Shown in pieces: positions 1 through 11,026 of a stretch of 64,000 nt of DNA. Below the pieces are notes generated by a model. It did not search any database. It worked only from the letters and a program-made list of their open reading frames with translations, and was not told where the DNA came from. Source of the stretch: Thuidium tamariscinum (Eukaryota; Streptophyta; Bryopsida; Hypnales; Thuidiaceae); assembly GCA_947034885.2 (NCBI GenBank), contig OX344750.2, forward strand, positions 9,954,553 to 10,018,552. Direction: 5' to 3'. Position 1 is the first letter of the stretch. Each line of letters begins with the position of its first letter. The translations under genes and the position numbers were made by a program.

Positions 1-642
1 ATTGATATTGAGTTTTTATGAAAATAGCAACATGTTTATTGCACACATGGGGGCAAAATAACCTTCCTTTGTACAAAGGCTATGAAGAGGGAAAAAAATT
101 TAGAAGAATTTTTTATTGCAATGTGAACACAATGTTATGTAAAAAAAATAATTTTTTGAGTTTTTTTAATTACTAAAAATGAAAAGGTCTACAATCCCCT
201 TTTCTGCTATATTTTGCTACCAAAGGCCTCAGTAGTACTTTGTAGCAGTCTATAAGACTGCATACTACTGATTGAGGGTCTAGATTTGTAAGTGTTCAAA
301 ATCAATGGTTAAGATTTGCAAGCGCATGTAGCACTCTATAGGATTGCATACTACTAACTGAGAGTATAGATTTGCAGGCGCCCAAAATCAATGGTTAAGA
401 TTTACAAGCACAGTACTGACACATTATACTACCAATAATCCAATATTGCATAGTACTACCAATTCTATTGCCAAAAACTGTATTTTTGAGCTAAAAACGG
501 AAAGTGTTTCTAGCAATTACCCTTATAACTTTTGCAATATTTATCAAAATGAGTAGCATCCATCCTAAAAAGTTCATACAAAAATACCAAATTATGAAGT
601 CAATATAGAGTTAAAATTCTCAAAAAGTCCAAAATGGGCTCT
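1..642. other. AT-rich spacer, no gene seen
   Basis: No open frame of gene-like composition is visible on either strand. The only structure is the two-copy tandem repeat at 241-412, listed separately. The right edge of the stretch is the 4-bp target duplication of the transposon starting at 643. Confidence 0.6.
241..412. repeat. Two-copy tandem repeat, 86-bp unit
   Basis: Unit one (241-326) and unit two (327-412) each begin with TGTAGCA and share GCATACTACT and AAAATCAATGGTTAAGATTT. The copies differ at roughly one base in ten, so the duplication is not recent. No coding potential is seen. Confidence 0.8.
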
Positions 643-1379
643 GGGTGATTGCAAGAAAGACCGGTACTATTTTGCGTCTTACTTTGAATGACAGAGTTGT
701 TATTGATTATAACTTTTAAAGTATGAACCATATTAACTTGAAATTTTGACTAAAGATTTCTGACATGACAACAATCAAATTCCTTATTTTTCAAAAAAAT
801 TCAAAAATCATTTTATAATTAAACTTCAATTAAGCTAATTTGTCACACTTTGCGGTTTAGGGGTTTTTAGTACTGGGGAGCATCCAAAATTAATGATCTA
901 AAGCTGAAAATTCTATGGCCTATTTCTGTACTAGGTAGGCATGTTTCTACCAAATGAAATCTTAAAAATCATTATTCTCTTTCCTCTACATATGCACGAA
1001 CAGGCCTCCCTTGCGCGCATACTTTTGAACATTTAAGATGGTTTCGAGATCATTCTTTTGGTGAAATCTCTTCATTATAAAGTTTTCCCAAATTGCCAAT
1101 TTTTAGTTTTTAAAAAAAAAAATTTCCCTATTTTTTACAAATTAAAATGTCAAAGTACCTATTTTCATGAAAATTTGCACTTTTCTAGTTCTCCTACTTA
1201 GAGAATTTTCCTACACTTTTCCTTCCTAGGGTACCTTCTTCTTAGAGGTATATACCTAAAACATTTTTTTTACATTTTTTAAAAATTGTTTTTCTAATTA
1301 TACAGTACTCCTGAAAATTTCAGCATTACTAACTGTGGAAAACGCTACATAAATCGGTCGGTCTTTCTTGCAATGACCC
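643..1379 (+). mobile_element. 0.73-kb TIR element, copy 1 (non-autonomous)
   Basis: The ends are terminal inverted repeats: GGGTGATTGCAAGAAAGACC on the left and its near complement ending in TTGCAATGACCC on the right. A 4-bp target duplication, CTCT, lies at 639-642 and 1380-1383. The 737-bp interior has no open frame of note and many homopolymer A/T runs. At least five other intact copies with the same length, ends and 4-bp duplications lie in this window. The superfamily cannot be named from the ends alone; Sola-type elements also make 4-bp duplications. Confidence 0.9.
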
Positions 1380-1672
1380 CTCTTTAGTCATTTGGAGATT
1401 AATAGTGCTCCTAGCCTACCAACCCACCTTCACAAGTGTAACCCAAATTACAACACTAGAAAAGAATAAGCCAAATCTAACACAATGAATTTGCAATTTG
1501 ACAAAGCTTTTTTCTAGTCTAAACAACTACTAAGGTAGAGTGATCAACCCATTATCATTCGCAATCCAATTCCATCAATAGACTAGTCTAATTCTGTCAC
1601 CTACTTTTGATTCTAATTCCATTGGAAAAAAAATCCAATCTTGTTTATTTTATGACAAAATCAAGAATGTTA

Positions 1673-3330
1673 GGGTAAAAGCATGAAAGACCAATTAGTT
1701 TTCATAGTGTTTTCCATAATACTCATGATTTTTTCGGGTGTACTCTACAATTAGAAAAATAATTTAAAAAAAAATGTTCAATGTATATACCTTTAAGAAG
1801 AAAGTATACTAGGAAGGAAAAGCGTAGAAAAAATCTTTAAGTACGAGAACTAGAAAAGTGCAAAATTTCATGAAAATAGGTACTTTGACAAATGTTTTAA
1901 TTTGTAAAAAATAGGAATAAAAAAAAACAAAAAAACTAAAGATTTGAAATTTGGGAGAACTTTATGATGAAGAGAATTTCACCAAAAGTATGATTTCAAA
2001 ACCATCTTGAATGTTCAAAAATGCAACTGCAAAGGACGCTTATTAGCTCACATGTATAGGAAAGAAAATAATGATTTCTTAAAACATGTCTACCTAGTAT
2101 GAAAATAGACCACAAAAATTTCAGCTTTAGATCATTAGTTTTGGATACTCTTTGGTACTAAAATCCCTAAATTTAAAAGTTCACTACAAAGAGTGACAAA
2201 TTAGCTAAATTGAAATTTAGTTATAAAATAATTTTTGAATTTTTTTGAAATATAAGAAATTTGATTGCTATCATATTAGATGTATCCAATGAAAATTTCA
2301 AGTTAACCCCTAAAGCCCTGAACAACGGTTTTTGAGATTATAAATTTTTTGGGCAGCTCACTATGGATGGAGTTTTTATTTTTTTTCTTTGAAATTTTGA
2401 TGCAATGTGTGCCCAAAGAGTAGCTTTAAGGCCCGACAATTTTCATAACTTTTGACTTCACGGTTAAAAAGTTATGGAAGGATATGTTGTTTTCTTTACT
2501 CGGCGGGCAGCCCGGGCAACTGAAAAAACTTCTTCAAAAAAACTTTTTTCTTAAAAGTGAAATTTCAAATTGGTTCTTTAGGTTTATACAAATATGGTAA
2601 GCTTTGAATCAATCCATTCCAATCAATGAGTCAAAAGTTATGAAGATTTTGAGTTTGAGGTAGTTTGCGGCCAATTACAAAATCTCTATAGTACAAAAAA
2701 AGTTTGAAATTCTTCATTTAATTCAATTTTTCATGTTTTTGGAAAAAAATAAAAACAAAAGGTGTATATTCTTTATTACAACATTTTAACCATTGGGATT
2801 GAAAATTTTCAATTCCATGAATAAAATGTTCACAATTTAGTATTTTGGCTCATTTTTTACTTCATTCTATTTACTTATTTTTTCCTATATGTTGTACAAT
2901 TCCAAATGGTTTGAAATTTTTTGAGAATGTAGCCAACTTTCATTGAAATATGAATTCAAAGAGTAACCACCATTTTGAATATTTTTTCACACAAATGTGA
3001 CCTTGTGAAGTGCAGCTGCCCGGATTTTTGCAGGGATAAAAAAATAATTTTTGTCAATTCAAATGCTTATATCTTGCAATCTACACATTGAAAATTTCTG
3101 AAATTTTTTCCACCTGACTACAAGATTGTACGGTTACATGAGTCAAAAATGTGTTTTAAAAAAAAAATTGCACTTGTATTAGAAATGGAAATTTTGGAGC
3201 ATTTTTGGTAAAAACATAGTCAAAAATCTTTAGGGGTTAATCTAGTTCATACTTTAAAAGCTATAGTCAATGACAACTCCATCATTCCAAGCGTGACATA
3301 AAATATTACTAGTCTTTTATGCTTTCATCC
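1673..3330 (-). mobile_element. 0.73-kb TIR element, reverse copy split by an insertion
   Basis: The left end GGGTAAAAGCATGAAAGACC and the right end ..GTCTTTTATGCTTTCATCC are diverged forms of the family TIR. The body is the reverse complement of copy 1: for example AAAAATCATGAGTAC-like and ACTTTAAAAGCTATAG-like tracts appear in the expected order. The element is interrupted at a TTAA site by the 930-bp element at 2307-3236. Without that insert it is about 0.72 kb, the family length. Flanks GTTA and TTTA match at three of four bases, so the target duplication has decayed. Confidence 0.8.
2307..3236. mobile_element. TTAA-flanked element 1 (piggyBac-like, non-autonomous)
   Basis: Termini are CCCCTAAAG...CTTTAGGGG, flanked on both sides by TTAA (2303-2306 and 3237-3240). 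The empty site can be read in copy 1 of the host transposon, where the same position has a single TTAA (CAAGTTAATATGG), so the insertion duplicated exactly TTAA. A TTAA duplication with CCC-starting ends is the hallmark of the piggyBac superfamily. The interior (930 bp) carries GGGCAGCTCACTA and GCCCGGGCAACTG motifs, also found in the palindrome at 60070-60807. No transposase frame is present. Confidence 0.85.
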
Positions 3331-4283
3331 TTTATAAAAAAACAAGAGGTAGTGTGTCTTTCTATTAATAGTAGATATTTATTACTTGATTTGGTAGTCA
3401 TAGGTTGATCATGGGTTGTTTATGATGCCATTTTAAACATTATTTTTTTTACTTGCACTTCTTGCATTGTTGGGCAAGAGTCTAGAAATCCTCTTGAGGC
3501 TCCATTCTTTTTCTAATGCTTAGAACTACTGTAGTTGTAGGGCAAGGTTGATGGAAAATAATTCTAAAAATAAATGCCGGAATTTTCTGAAAATTATTTT
3601 CTCAAAAAAACAAAAAAATTGTATGGTGAGAACAAGAATATTGAATATTGGCAAAATGTTATATTTTTAGCATCTGTCGAACCTTATTTCAGAAAAATAG
3701 TCGGCAATCTGAGCTCCCCTATCTTGAAGTCATGTTGAGATTTTTGACAAGAGCGTAATTGCACTAAGTAGATTGTGCAAATTATGTAAACCATTTTATT
3801 ATTTAATGAATCATGATTCATGTCAAATGACATGTGACACGGCCGCAAATCCCGCAATGCAACACTATGTCGTAACTGTGGACCTAAAAATCGTTACAAA
3901 CTTCAAAAACCATACAGGAGAAAGAAATCGGTACAAAGCATGAGCTTATTAATTGTCAGTCAGTTGCTAGAAAAATTTCTACTCCATTATTTATTCAATC
4001 AATCAACATGCCAATTCCAATTCCAAGATAACCAAAGCATCTCACTAACACTACCAAATTGACATGAGCTGCAGGTTGATACTTATTCTCTTCAGACATT
4101 CTCCAGCAGCTTGAATGTCACACTGAAATCAACACCTGCCTAACTAGCAATGAAACTGTGGAAGTACATGAGCCCACATGTAGAAATCTTTAAACACGAT
4201 CAGACGCGATCGAATCTGGGCTTCTGAAGTAAAATTAGGGATGCCAAATCAACTCCACCCTTATTAATTTACGAAGATGGAGA
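3331..4283. other. Spacer with no gene resolved
   Basis: The first two thirds is AT-rich like the surrounding transposon tracts. From about 3830 composition rises towards that of the gene that follows. This right part is the probable 3' flank or 3' UTR of the minus-strand gene ending at 4284. No clear ORF or RNA gene is seen. Confidence 0.5.
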
Positions 4284-4514
4284 TCAACCATTGCACACAG
4301 TGCACGTCCACTGTTTGCACGTACAAGTCGGCTCCCCCAAGCAGGCGAACCTTGGGCCACTTTCGTTGTGAGCAACTTCTACTGCAGAATTGTGAACCAA
4401 GGCAGCAGCCCCTGTTTCATGGTTGGGACCATAGTTTCCACTGCAACGGTGGAGCTGGCCAGACTGAGAAGCGAACGCCGTCGTTGCCGGGCCTGTGGCA
4501 CTGGTGCTCACCAT
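4284..4514 (-). CDS. Small Cys-motif protein, 76 aa, unrecognised
   Basis: I do not recognise this protein. The frame starts at the ATG at 4514-4512 and ends at the TGA at 4286-4284. The ATG was chosen because it follows a TATA box (4666-4671) by about 150 bases, as expected for a short 5' UTR. The N-terminal half is rich in Ser, Thr, Ala and Gly with no transmembrane stretch. Cysteines fall at residues 24, 58, 64, 66, 71 and 74, and the C terminus reads TCTCKQWTCTVCNG. Its C-x4-C-x2-C core (66-74) matches two cores in the protein encoded at 21780-22268. Such a pattern could bind zinc or other metals, or form disulfides. A cysteine-poor metallothionein-like protein is an alternative. Frame, promoter and shared motif together make a real gene likely; function is open. 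Confidence 0.6.
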   Translation of the reverse strand: MVSTSATGPATTAFASQSGQLHRCSGNYGPNHETGAAALVHNSAVEVAHNESGPRFACLGEPTCTCKQWTCTVCNG

Positions 4515-4665
4515 CTGCACTGAAATTTATGGATCAAGCCTCGGATGAATATGTGTGTGTGAGTAGTATCAAATTGCTTGCTTGCAAAGGAAGCGGAATT
4601 GAAGGCAATTGCTTTTCGTAAGCTAGCTGGAGTACGTTGTGAATTCATCGCTCGTCTCGAGTCCA

Positions 4666-4671
4666 TTTATA
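4666..4671 (-). promoter_or_regulatory. TATA box of the 76-aa Cys-motif gene
   Basis: Read on the minus strand the sequence is GCGTATAAATGG, a good plant TATA box. Transcription would start near 4635-4641, giving a 5' UTR of about 125 nt before the ATG at 4514. Confidence 0.6.
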
Positions 4672-5640
4672 CGCAGTGCCGACCACGGGGCTGAATCTTG
4701 CAGACAGTGAGAAGATAGATACGTACTAGCACAGACTTCAGTTGTCCCAAAGTATTTGTAATTTGAAGTCCGACGAACCTTATCTTACATGGCCTCCCAC
4801 CTTCCGTTCTTTGCTCTCGATCGGGTGAGAGTTAGAATACACAGGCTTGAGGCCGTCAGTTTGACGAATTAAATTGACGTTGAGCTAGAATGTTGAAAAC
4901 TCCTAGAGCTGGCGTGAGTGATCGCATTCTCCAGAGCTAGGTATCTTGCTGTTCTTATTCTAAATTATAACTAGTGCGCTCATCTAGAAAAACTAGCTTG
5001 CAAGGAATGTGATCGAACAGATGAGATGTTAGTGTGTGCCGGAGCACTGTCTGTATGGGGCACTGTAACAAAAGGTTTGAAATTGAAGAAGAGTGACCAG
5101 ACTTGAACCGGCAGGTGTCTGCACAGCACTCAAGATATCATGAAGCTAGTGGACTTCAAATTGGAGTCATCTGTGCAGAGAACTACGATCGACGAGCTCA
5201 CCATTGGCTTGCAGACAGAGTCGAATGCATGTGGCGGCGACGGAGGAGTGAGGATGCTACGAATTATAGTTACGTTAATCACCGCCAACAGGTCGGAGTA
5301 TTTAACGCAAAATTTTTGCAAATATAGATATCAAATACGTCAAATAGTCTAACCGTAGGGAAAAGAATTTGAAACTCAAACTCTACAATTTTTATTTTCA
5401 TCTTAATTCCAAAATATTCTTCCAACTGGTACTTTATGATGACTTTCGCGAAATCGTCAATTCTGGAGATGAGTCTCTTAAGGGTTGACGGAAAAAAATC
5501 TCCGCCACTTCAGAGAGAAACTTTCGATGAGAAAATCAAAACACGCACGTTGGGAGAAACCGGAGTGTCCCAATTTTCAAACACATCCCATATATGAGAT
5601 GTAAATAGAGGATCATGTAAAATTAAAACTCGGTTATATT
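4672..5640. other. Promoter-side region, mixed composition, no gene resolved
   Basis: This block lies upstream of the minus-strand Cys-motif gene and is less AT-rich than the repeats around it. A plus-strand frame at 5140-5352 (70 codons, beginning MKLVDFKLESSVQ) has balanced codon composition for its first 40 codons and then becomes AT-rich. It has no recognisable domain, so I do not call it a gene. Confidence 0.4.
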
Positions 5641-5680
5641 ACCCCACCCACAGTTATTGTGTATGGCAGTTACTGCCACT

Positions 5681-5708
5681 TCTGGGTACATTGTGCAATG
5701 TACCCAGA
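5681..5708. repeat. Perfect 28-bp palindrome
   Basis: TCTGGGTACATTG and its exact complement are separated by two bases. Just to its left lies a smaller palindrome, GGCAGTTACTGCC. Such pairs may be transposon ends or recombination products; no function is visible. Confidence 0.8.
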
Positions 5709-5721
5709 TTTGAAAAAAAAA

Positions 5722-5840
5722 TTAAATTAAATTTTTTTTAATTCAGCACCCCCGTTCCCCCTCCCAAATTTTTTTAAATTAAATTTTAAATTTTTTTGGA
5801 AGGGGGGAAGGGGGTGTTGAATTAAAAAAATTTAAATTAA
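5722..5840. repeat. Imperfect hairpin with C-run and G-run arms
   Basis: The left arm carries TTCAGCACCCCCGTTCCCCC and the right arm the mirrored GGGGGGAAGGGGGTGTTGAA, each bordered by A/T runs, with a short AT loop. A second C-run/G-run pair follows at about 5861-5900 (CCCCCCCTCCC against GGAGGGGGGAGG). The G runs could form quadruplexes. Confidence 0.7.
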
Positions 5841-6023
5841 AGTTTGTTAATTTAGAGCCCCCCCTCCCTCCCCTCTTGTAATTTTTGGAGGGGGGAGGAC
5901 TCCAAACAATATGGGACAAATCCAGTGTACACTTGTGTACACATCCAACTATATTGGTATTCATATTCAGACGTATAATTTGTATTTGAGCCATATACAC
6001 ATCAGACATATTTGTAGATGTAT

Positions 6024-6756
6024 GGGTGAATGCAAGAAACACTTGTACTATTTTCCGTCACAAGCTAAGTGTTGATCTGTTTTTTGGCCATAACTTTTGC
6101 ATTTTTTCTCGAAATGACTCAAGATTTCTAGAGAAGGTACTCATGTCTATCATACACCTTACATAATTTTTTCATAATTTTCAAAAATATTTTAATATTA
6201 AAATAGTACTAGTGATTAAATGTCACAAATGAGAATTTGGAGGTTTTTAGTACTAAGGTGTACCTTTTTCTAATGATTTTGAGATGAAATTTGAATGAGA
6301 TGGTCTTCTAATAGATTTACATCTCTCTACATGAGGGATTTTGAAAAAAATTATTTTTATGTGGTGTGGAAGTCTACAAAGTGAGCTTCTATCTGCTTGA
6401 ATTTTGACACATATAAAATATTATTTTGGTATTTTTTTTGGTGAATGACCATCTCCATAGAATTGTTGCAAATGGCCACTTTTTATTTTTTGTATTTACT
6501 TATTTTTACTATTTTTCCCAAATAAAAACATGAAGATATGTATTTTCTTGAGGTTTGGCGCTTTTTTAATTCTCCTACTTAGAGAATTTTTCTATCAATT
6601 TCCTTCAGTGAAAACCTTCATCTTATAGGTCTATGCATTGTTCATATTTTTCAAATTTTTTTCAAATTAATTTTTTAATTTTAAAGTACTCTAGAAAAAG
6701 TCATGAGTATTATAGTAAAACGCAACAAATAGTACAAGTGTTTCTTGCATTCACCC
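6024..6756 (+). mobile_element. 0.73-kb TIR element, copy 2
   Basis: Ends GGGTGAATGCAAGAAACACT and ..GTGTTTCTTGCATTCACCC are near-perfect inverted repeats. The 4-bp duplication GTAT lies at 6020-6023 and 6757-6760. It is 733 bp, the same as the copy at 10294-11026, to which it is inverted. The interior has no open frame longer than about 80 codons. Confidence 0.92.
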
Positions 6757-7039
6757 GTATTCATATTTGTATTTAGACGTATTCATATTCATAAGTGTAC
6801 ATATCAGTCATATTCATATTTGTATTCTGCCGTATTTGTATTTGATCCAACGGCTGTAAAAAATTCTTTGAAGGGGGGGGTGCAATTTTTCCCCCCCAAT
6901 CCAACGGCTCACAATTTTTTGAAGAGAAGGGGCCTGTTAATTAATGGCAAAACATTGGTTGTCACTTTTCAGTACATTGTCATTCAAGCCAGGCATTCCG
7001 TCTAAGTTCTCCACCTAACAAGTCTTGGTTGTGAAGGCA

Positions 7040-7111
7040 AATATTTAATATTTGTTTAATATTTAATATTTGTTTAAATATTTAATATTTGTTTAAATAT
7101 TTGTTTAAACG
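7040..7111. repeat. Tandem repeat, unit about 20 bp (AATATTTGTTTA type)
   Basis: The phrase AATATTTGTTTAA recurs four times in about 70 bases with small length changes. It is a minisatellite-like AT repeat. Confidence 0.8.
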
Positions 7112-7892
7112 TTTATTCCTTAACGTGTCTGAGAGCTTTCCAATAGTATCAAGAACACGATGGGGCAACGCACCAGGAGATTTCAATGTAATAATCAAAA
7201 CAAAACATTCAATTAAATAAACAACCAAACTAATTTTGATAAGAGGGATTGCGCAACCAGTGCAAAGAGACTTCAAGCAAGCATTCATAGGAAGTCACCG
7301 TGATGTACAATATAGTATTGACATAGCCAAGGGACAAGTTTTGGGACATCATTTTCACATTGGTGCGCCTCATGAATTTAGCAAAATACACACAGCAGAG
7401 CTTGTCTTTTAGTTGCAATTGTAGCACTCCAACTCATTCCATGGCAACAAGAACTATAAGAAAACCCCTTTTTTTTGGACAAGGTAGAAAATATGATAGA
7501 ATGTTTTTTGTAACGTTCAGCATGTGAACATGGATGTCTAGAAAAATCCGTCAAGATCGACATGGCAAAAACTTGCAAAAAACGAATAAAACATGCTATA
7601 TTTTTAATACAACGTCACCAAAAACATGGGTGAAAAAGGGGAAAAAAATTTGTCATGTGGCAGCCACATAAGCGCCACTCTAACGAGTAATGCCACATAG
7701 TTTTTTTTCACCTGAACGGAAGATGAGGTGGTAGTTGACATCATGTTTATTCAAAAAAAATTTACTGTTCTTAGTGACACCATCTTAGACGTTCCTAAGA
7801 ATTTGAAAATTGTTTTTATCAACATCGATTTTGACCTACACATGTTTTTTGGGATGTTTCTTGAAACATCAATTTTGATGTTAGAGTAGATG

Positions 7893-8094
7893 TATGCCAT
7901 ATACAATACATTATATACCATATGCAATAAATTATATACTATATACAATGTATCGTACATTATATAATATACTAAATACAATATATATAATACACCATTC
8001 ATTATATATTGTACACAATATACCATTCATTATACAAAATACACCATACATTATACAAAATACATTATATAAAGTACACCATACATTATATACA
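7893..8094. repeat. Degenerate tandem repeat, unit about 20 bp (CATTATATAC type)
   Basis: About ten degenerate units of the form ACCATACATTATATACAAT fill about 200 bases. They give Tyr/Ile-rich open frames on both strands that mimic a protein but only reflect the repeat. Confidence 0.8.
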
Positions 8095-8935
8095 ATATTG
8101 GCAATAATATTGAATGATTTGAAAAGCCTTATTTTCTATATTTTGATATGGAAAGGCAAGTTTTTTGAACAAGAGGAGTGGCAGGAGGGAAGACAATCTA
8201 TATGGGACATCTGAAATGTATTTTTTTAATATTAAAAATAGAATCTCAGATTTAAGTCCTATGATGAATGTGATATTGTGTTGCAAAAAAATATGGACGT
8301 TACAAAGGACATCTTAGTTGACATAGCAAAAAACATCTAAATGTTATAAATGACATCTCTATTGACATTACAAAAAACATCTATTTGTGACAAAATACAT
8401 CTAAATTGATGTCTATTATAACAGTGTTAGAATTCTAAAATGGCATTAAAGCATGCTGATGTGGCATGTCACTTCATCCTCTTTGAACGCCATATTAGTC
8501 AAATGCCAATGCAAGAGACCTTTTTTTGGAAAAAAAAAATGTTATGTGATTTGCTTTCATTTATTTTTTCACATGTGGTCACCATTTTACCTTAGCCCCC
8601 TAAGATTTTCTAGAAATTTAATTGTACTAAAATCTTAAGCCCTTGCTAATGTGTGCAAGTCATTTGTAGTCTTTCTATCATTCCTCTTGTCCAAGGTCAA
8701 ATCCAAAATGTTGGTCCCAACAAAAACAATAAGCTCTAAGAATTCTCTAAATTTCTTTAAATGTATTACATATCTTATGAAATCAAAGACCTATTGTGAT
8801 TTTCTATATAAGATATATTTCACATCACACTAATTTAAAAGAGCCCTGAACATTATATAGAAAATGAAGATTTGAAGTAGACACCCTTGCCCGAAAATGC
8901 TGAATTAAAAAATCAAAATCATTCATTATCAAAAT

Positions 8936-9670
8936 GGGTCGTTGTAAGAAACACCGGTACTATTTCAAGTCACAATGAGGGTATTTTTTTTTCTTGCACT
9001 ATAACTTTTGAATCCAAAGTGATACAAACTTGAAATTTTTATTGGAGAAGTCAAACCTTTTTGTAATTATATACCTCATTTTTCAAAAATTAATAAAAAT
9101 CATTCTATATTTATAAATCATTTTTGTTCAATTGTCACAATGTGCGGTTTTGGAAAATGACTACGTTGGGATTATATTTTTTAAATGATTTGGAGTTGAA
9201 ACGTTCATTGTCTATTTGCATAGTGAAAAAACTCATATCTACCAAGGGACATCTAAAAATAATTTATTTTATGTTCTCTAAAAGCGTGCAAACAACACTC
9301 CAATTGTCCACAATTTTTGAACATTGAAGTTGATTTTAAGATTGTTCTTTTGGTGGAATCTCATCACAATCAATTCTTCTCAAATGGAAAATTTTTAGTT
9401 TTCATAAAAATTTCTTTCTCTATTTTTTACAAATCGAAATGTGAAATTCCAACAATAGGAACTGAAACCCTAAAAATTTTCACTTTTCTAATTCTCCTAC
9501 TTAGAGATTTTTTTTAATCTTTTCCTTCCTAGGGTACCTTCTTTATATAGGTTTATGCATTTTTAGAATTTTTAAAAAACTGATTTTCTAATTTTAAAGT
9601 ACTCCCGAAAGAAAAAATGAGTACTATGGAAAACACTAAGGAAAACGGTTGGTGTTTCTTGCAACGACCC
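8936..9670 (+). mobile_element. 0.73-kb TIR element, copy 3
   Basis: Left end GGGTCGTTGTAAGAAACACC; right end ..GGTGTTTCTTGCAACGACCC. The target duplication AAAT is at 8932-8935 and 9671-9674. Length is 735 bp. It belongs to the ACCGG sub-type, closer to the copy at 643 than to that at 6024. Confidence 0.9.
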
Positions 9671-10293
9671 AAATCAAATGTTCAATGTTAAAGCTACACT
9701 TAAAGAATACATGATTCTTAAAAATAAATAATTAAAATAGTGAGTACTTTAAAATTTCTTTTACTTTAAGTTTTGTCAATACCAAAAGATGGTGCCTTCG
9801 CATTTTGGATTTACATGTCATAGACGTATTTAATAGCAAAAGGTGAAAATCTACTTTTACAATACTATTACTTTACATGCCTTTTTAAGATAATTTTTTA
9901 CTAATGAAATAATGAAATTGGATAGAATTTTAAATAAAATAGGAGAAAAATTGCCTTCTGGCATTTGAAGATGATAACAAAATTGTTTCTAAACATGCAA
10001 AGAAGAATTTGTGTTAGAATTATTAAACATAGCCATAATATGGAAAGTGCAACATTTTCTTATCTATTTGCAATCCAATTATTTTAAAGCCCTCAATGGA
10101 AAATTAAATAAGTGCAACATACAATAGAATGAGTGAAGAATCATTGTTTTGTTTCTAATTTTTTTGTTATTTGGAAGAAGATATAAACAAGAATTACGCT
10201 AAAAAAAACATCCAAAAACATCCTCAGAAAATAAATAAGCTTCCAAACTCTTTACATTATCAAATTATTGCACCTTTGTGCATATGTGAAATA
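9671..10293. other. AT-rich spacer, nothing recognised
   Basis: No frame, RNA gene or repeat with clear ends is visible between the two transposon copies. Confidence 0.5.
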
Positions 10294-11026
10294 GGGTGAA
10301 TGCAAGAAACACTTGTACTATTTGTTGCGTTTTACTACAATACTCATGACTTTTTCTGGCGTACTTTAAAACTAGAAAATTAATTTGAAAAAAATTTGAA
10401 AAATATGAACAATGCATAGACCTCTAAGATGAAGGTTTTTACAGAAGGAAATTGATAGAAAAATTCTCTAAGTAGGAGAATTTAAAAAGTGCCAAACCTC
10501 AAGAAAATACATATTTTCATGTTTTAATTCGGTAAAAATAGTAACAATAAGTAAATACAAAAAATAAAAGGTGGAAATTTGCATCAATTTTATAGAGATG
10601 GTCATTCACCAAAAAAAATACCAAAATAATATTTTATATGTTTCAAAATTCAAGCAGAAAGAAGCTCACTTTGTAGACTTCCACACCACATAAAAATAAT
10701 TTTTTTCAAAATCCCTCATGTGGAGAGATGTAAATCTATTAGAAGACCATCTCATTCAAATTTCATCTCAAAATCATTAGAAAAAGGTACTCCTTAGTAC
10801 TAAAAACCTCCAAATTCTCATTTGTGACATTTAATCACTAGTACTATTTTAATATTAAACTATTTTTGAAAATTATGAAAAAATTATGCAAGTTGTATGA
10901 TAGACATGAGTACCTTCTCTAGAAATCTTGAGTCATTTCGAGCAAAAATGCAAAAGTTATGGCCAAAAAACAAATCAACACTTAGCTTGTGACGGAAAAT
11001 AGTACAAGTGTTTCTTGCATTCAGTC
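10294..11026 (-). mobile_element. 0.73-kb TIR element, copy 4 (inverted to copy 2)
   Basis: Left end GGGTGAATGCAAGAAACACT; right end ..TTTCTTGCATTCAGTC. The duplication AATA is at 10290-10293 and 11027-11030. It is 733 bp and reads as the reverse complement of the element at 6024-6756 almost base for base, so both are recent copies. Confidence 0.92.

Larger units (their letters stand above)
6757..8935. other. AT-rich spacer with simple repeats, no gene
   Basis: No plausible gene on either strand. The notable contents are a short G-run/C-run pair near 6870-6897, the tandem repeats at 7040-7111 and 7893-8094, and a tract near 8290-8410 where ACATCT-type phrases recur. Open frames here are low-complexity translations. 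Confidence 0.55.

Noticed and set aside
5779..6042. Minus-strand 87-codon frame
   Set aside because: It runs across a G/C-run hairpin and into a transposon end; low complexity.
7751..8214. Tyr/Ile-rich open frames on both strands
   Set aside because: They are translations of a degenerate 20-bp tandem repeat.
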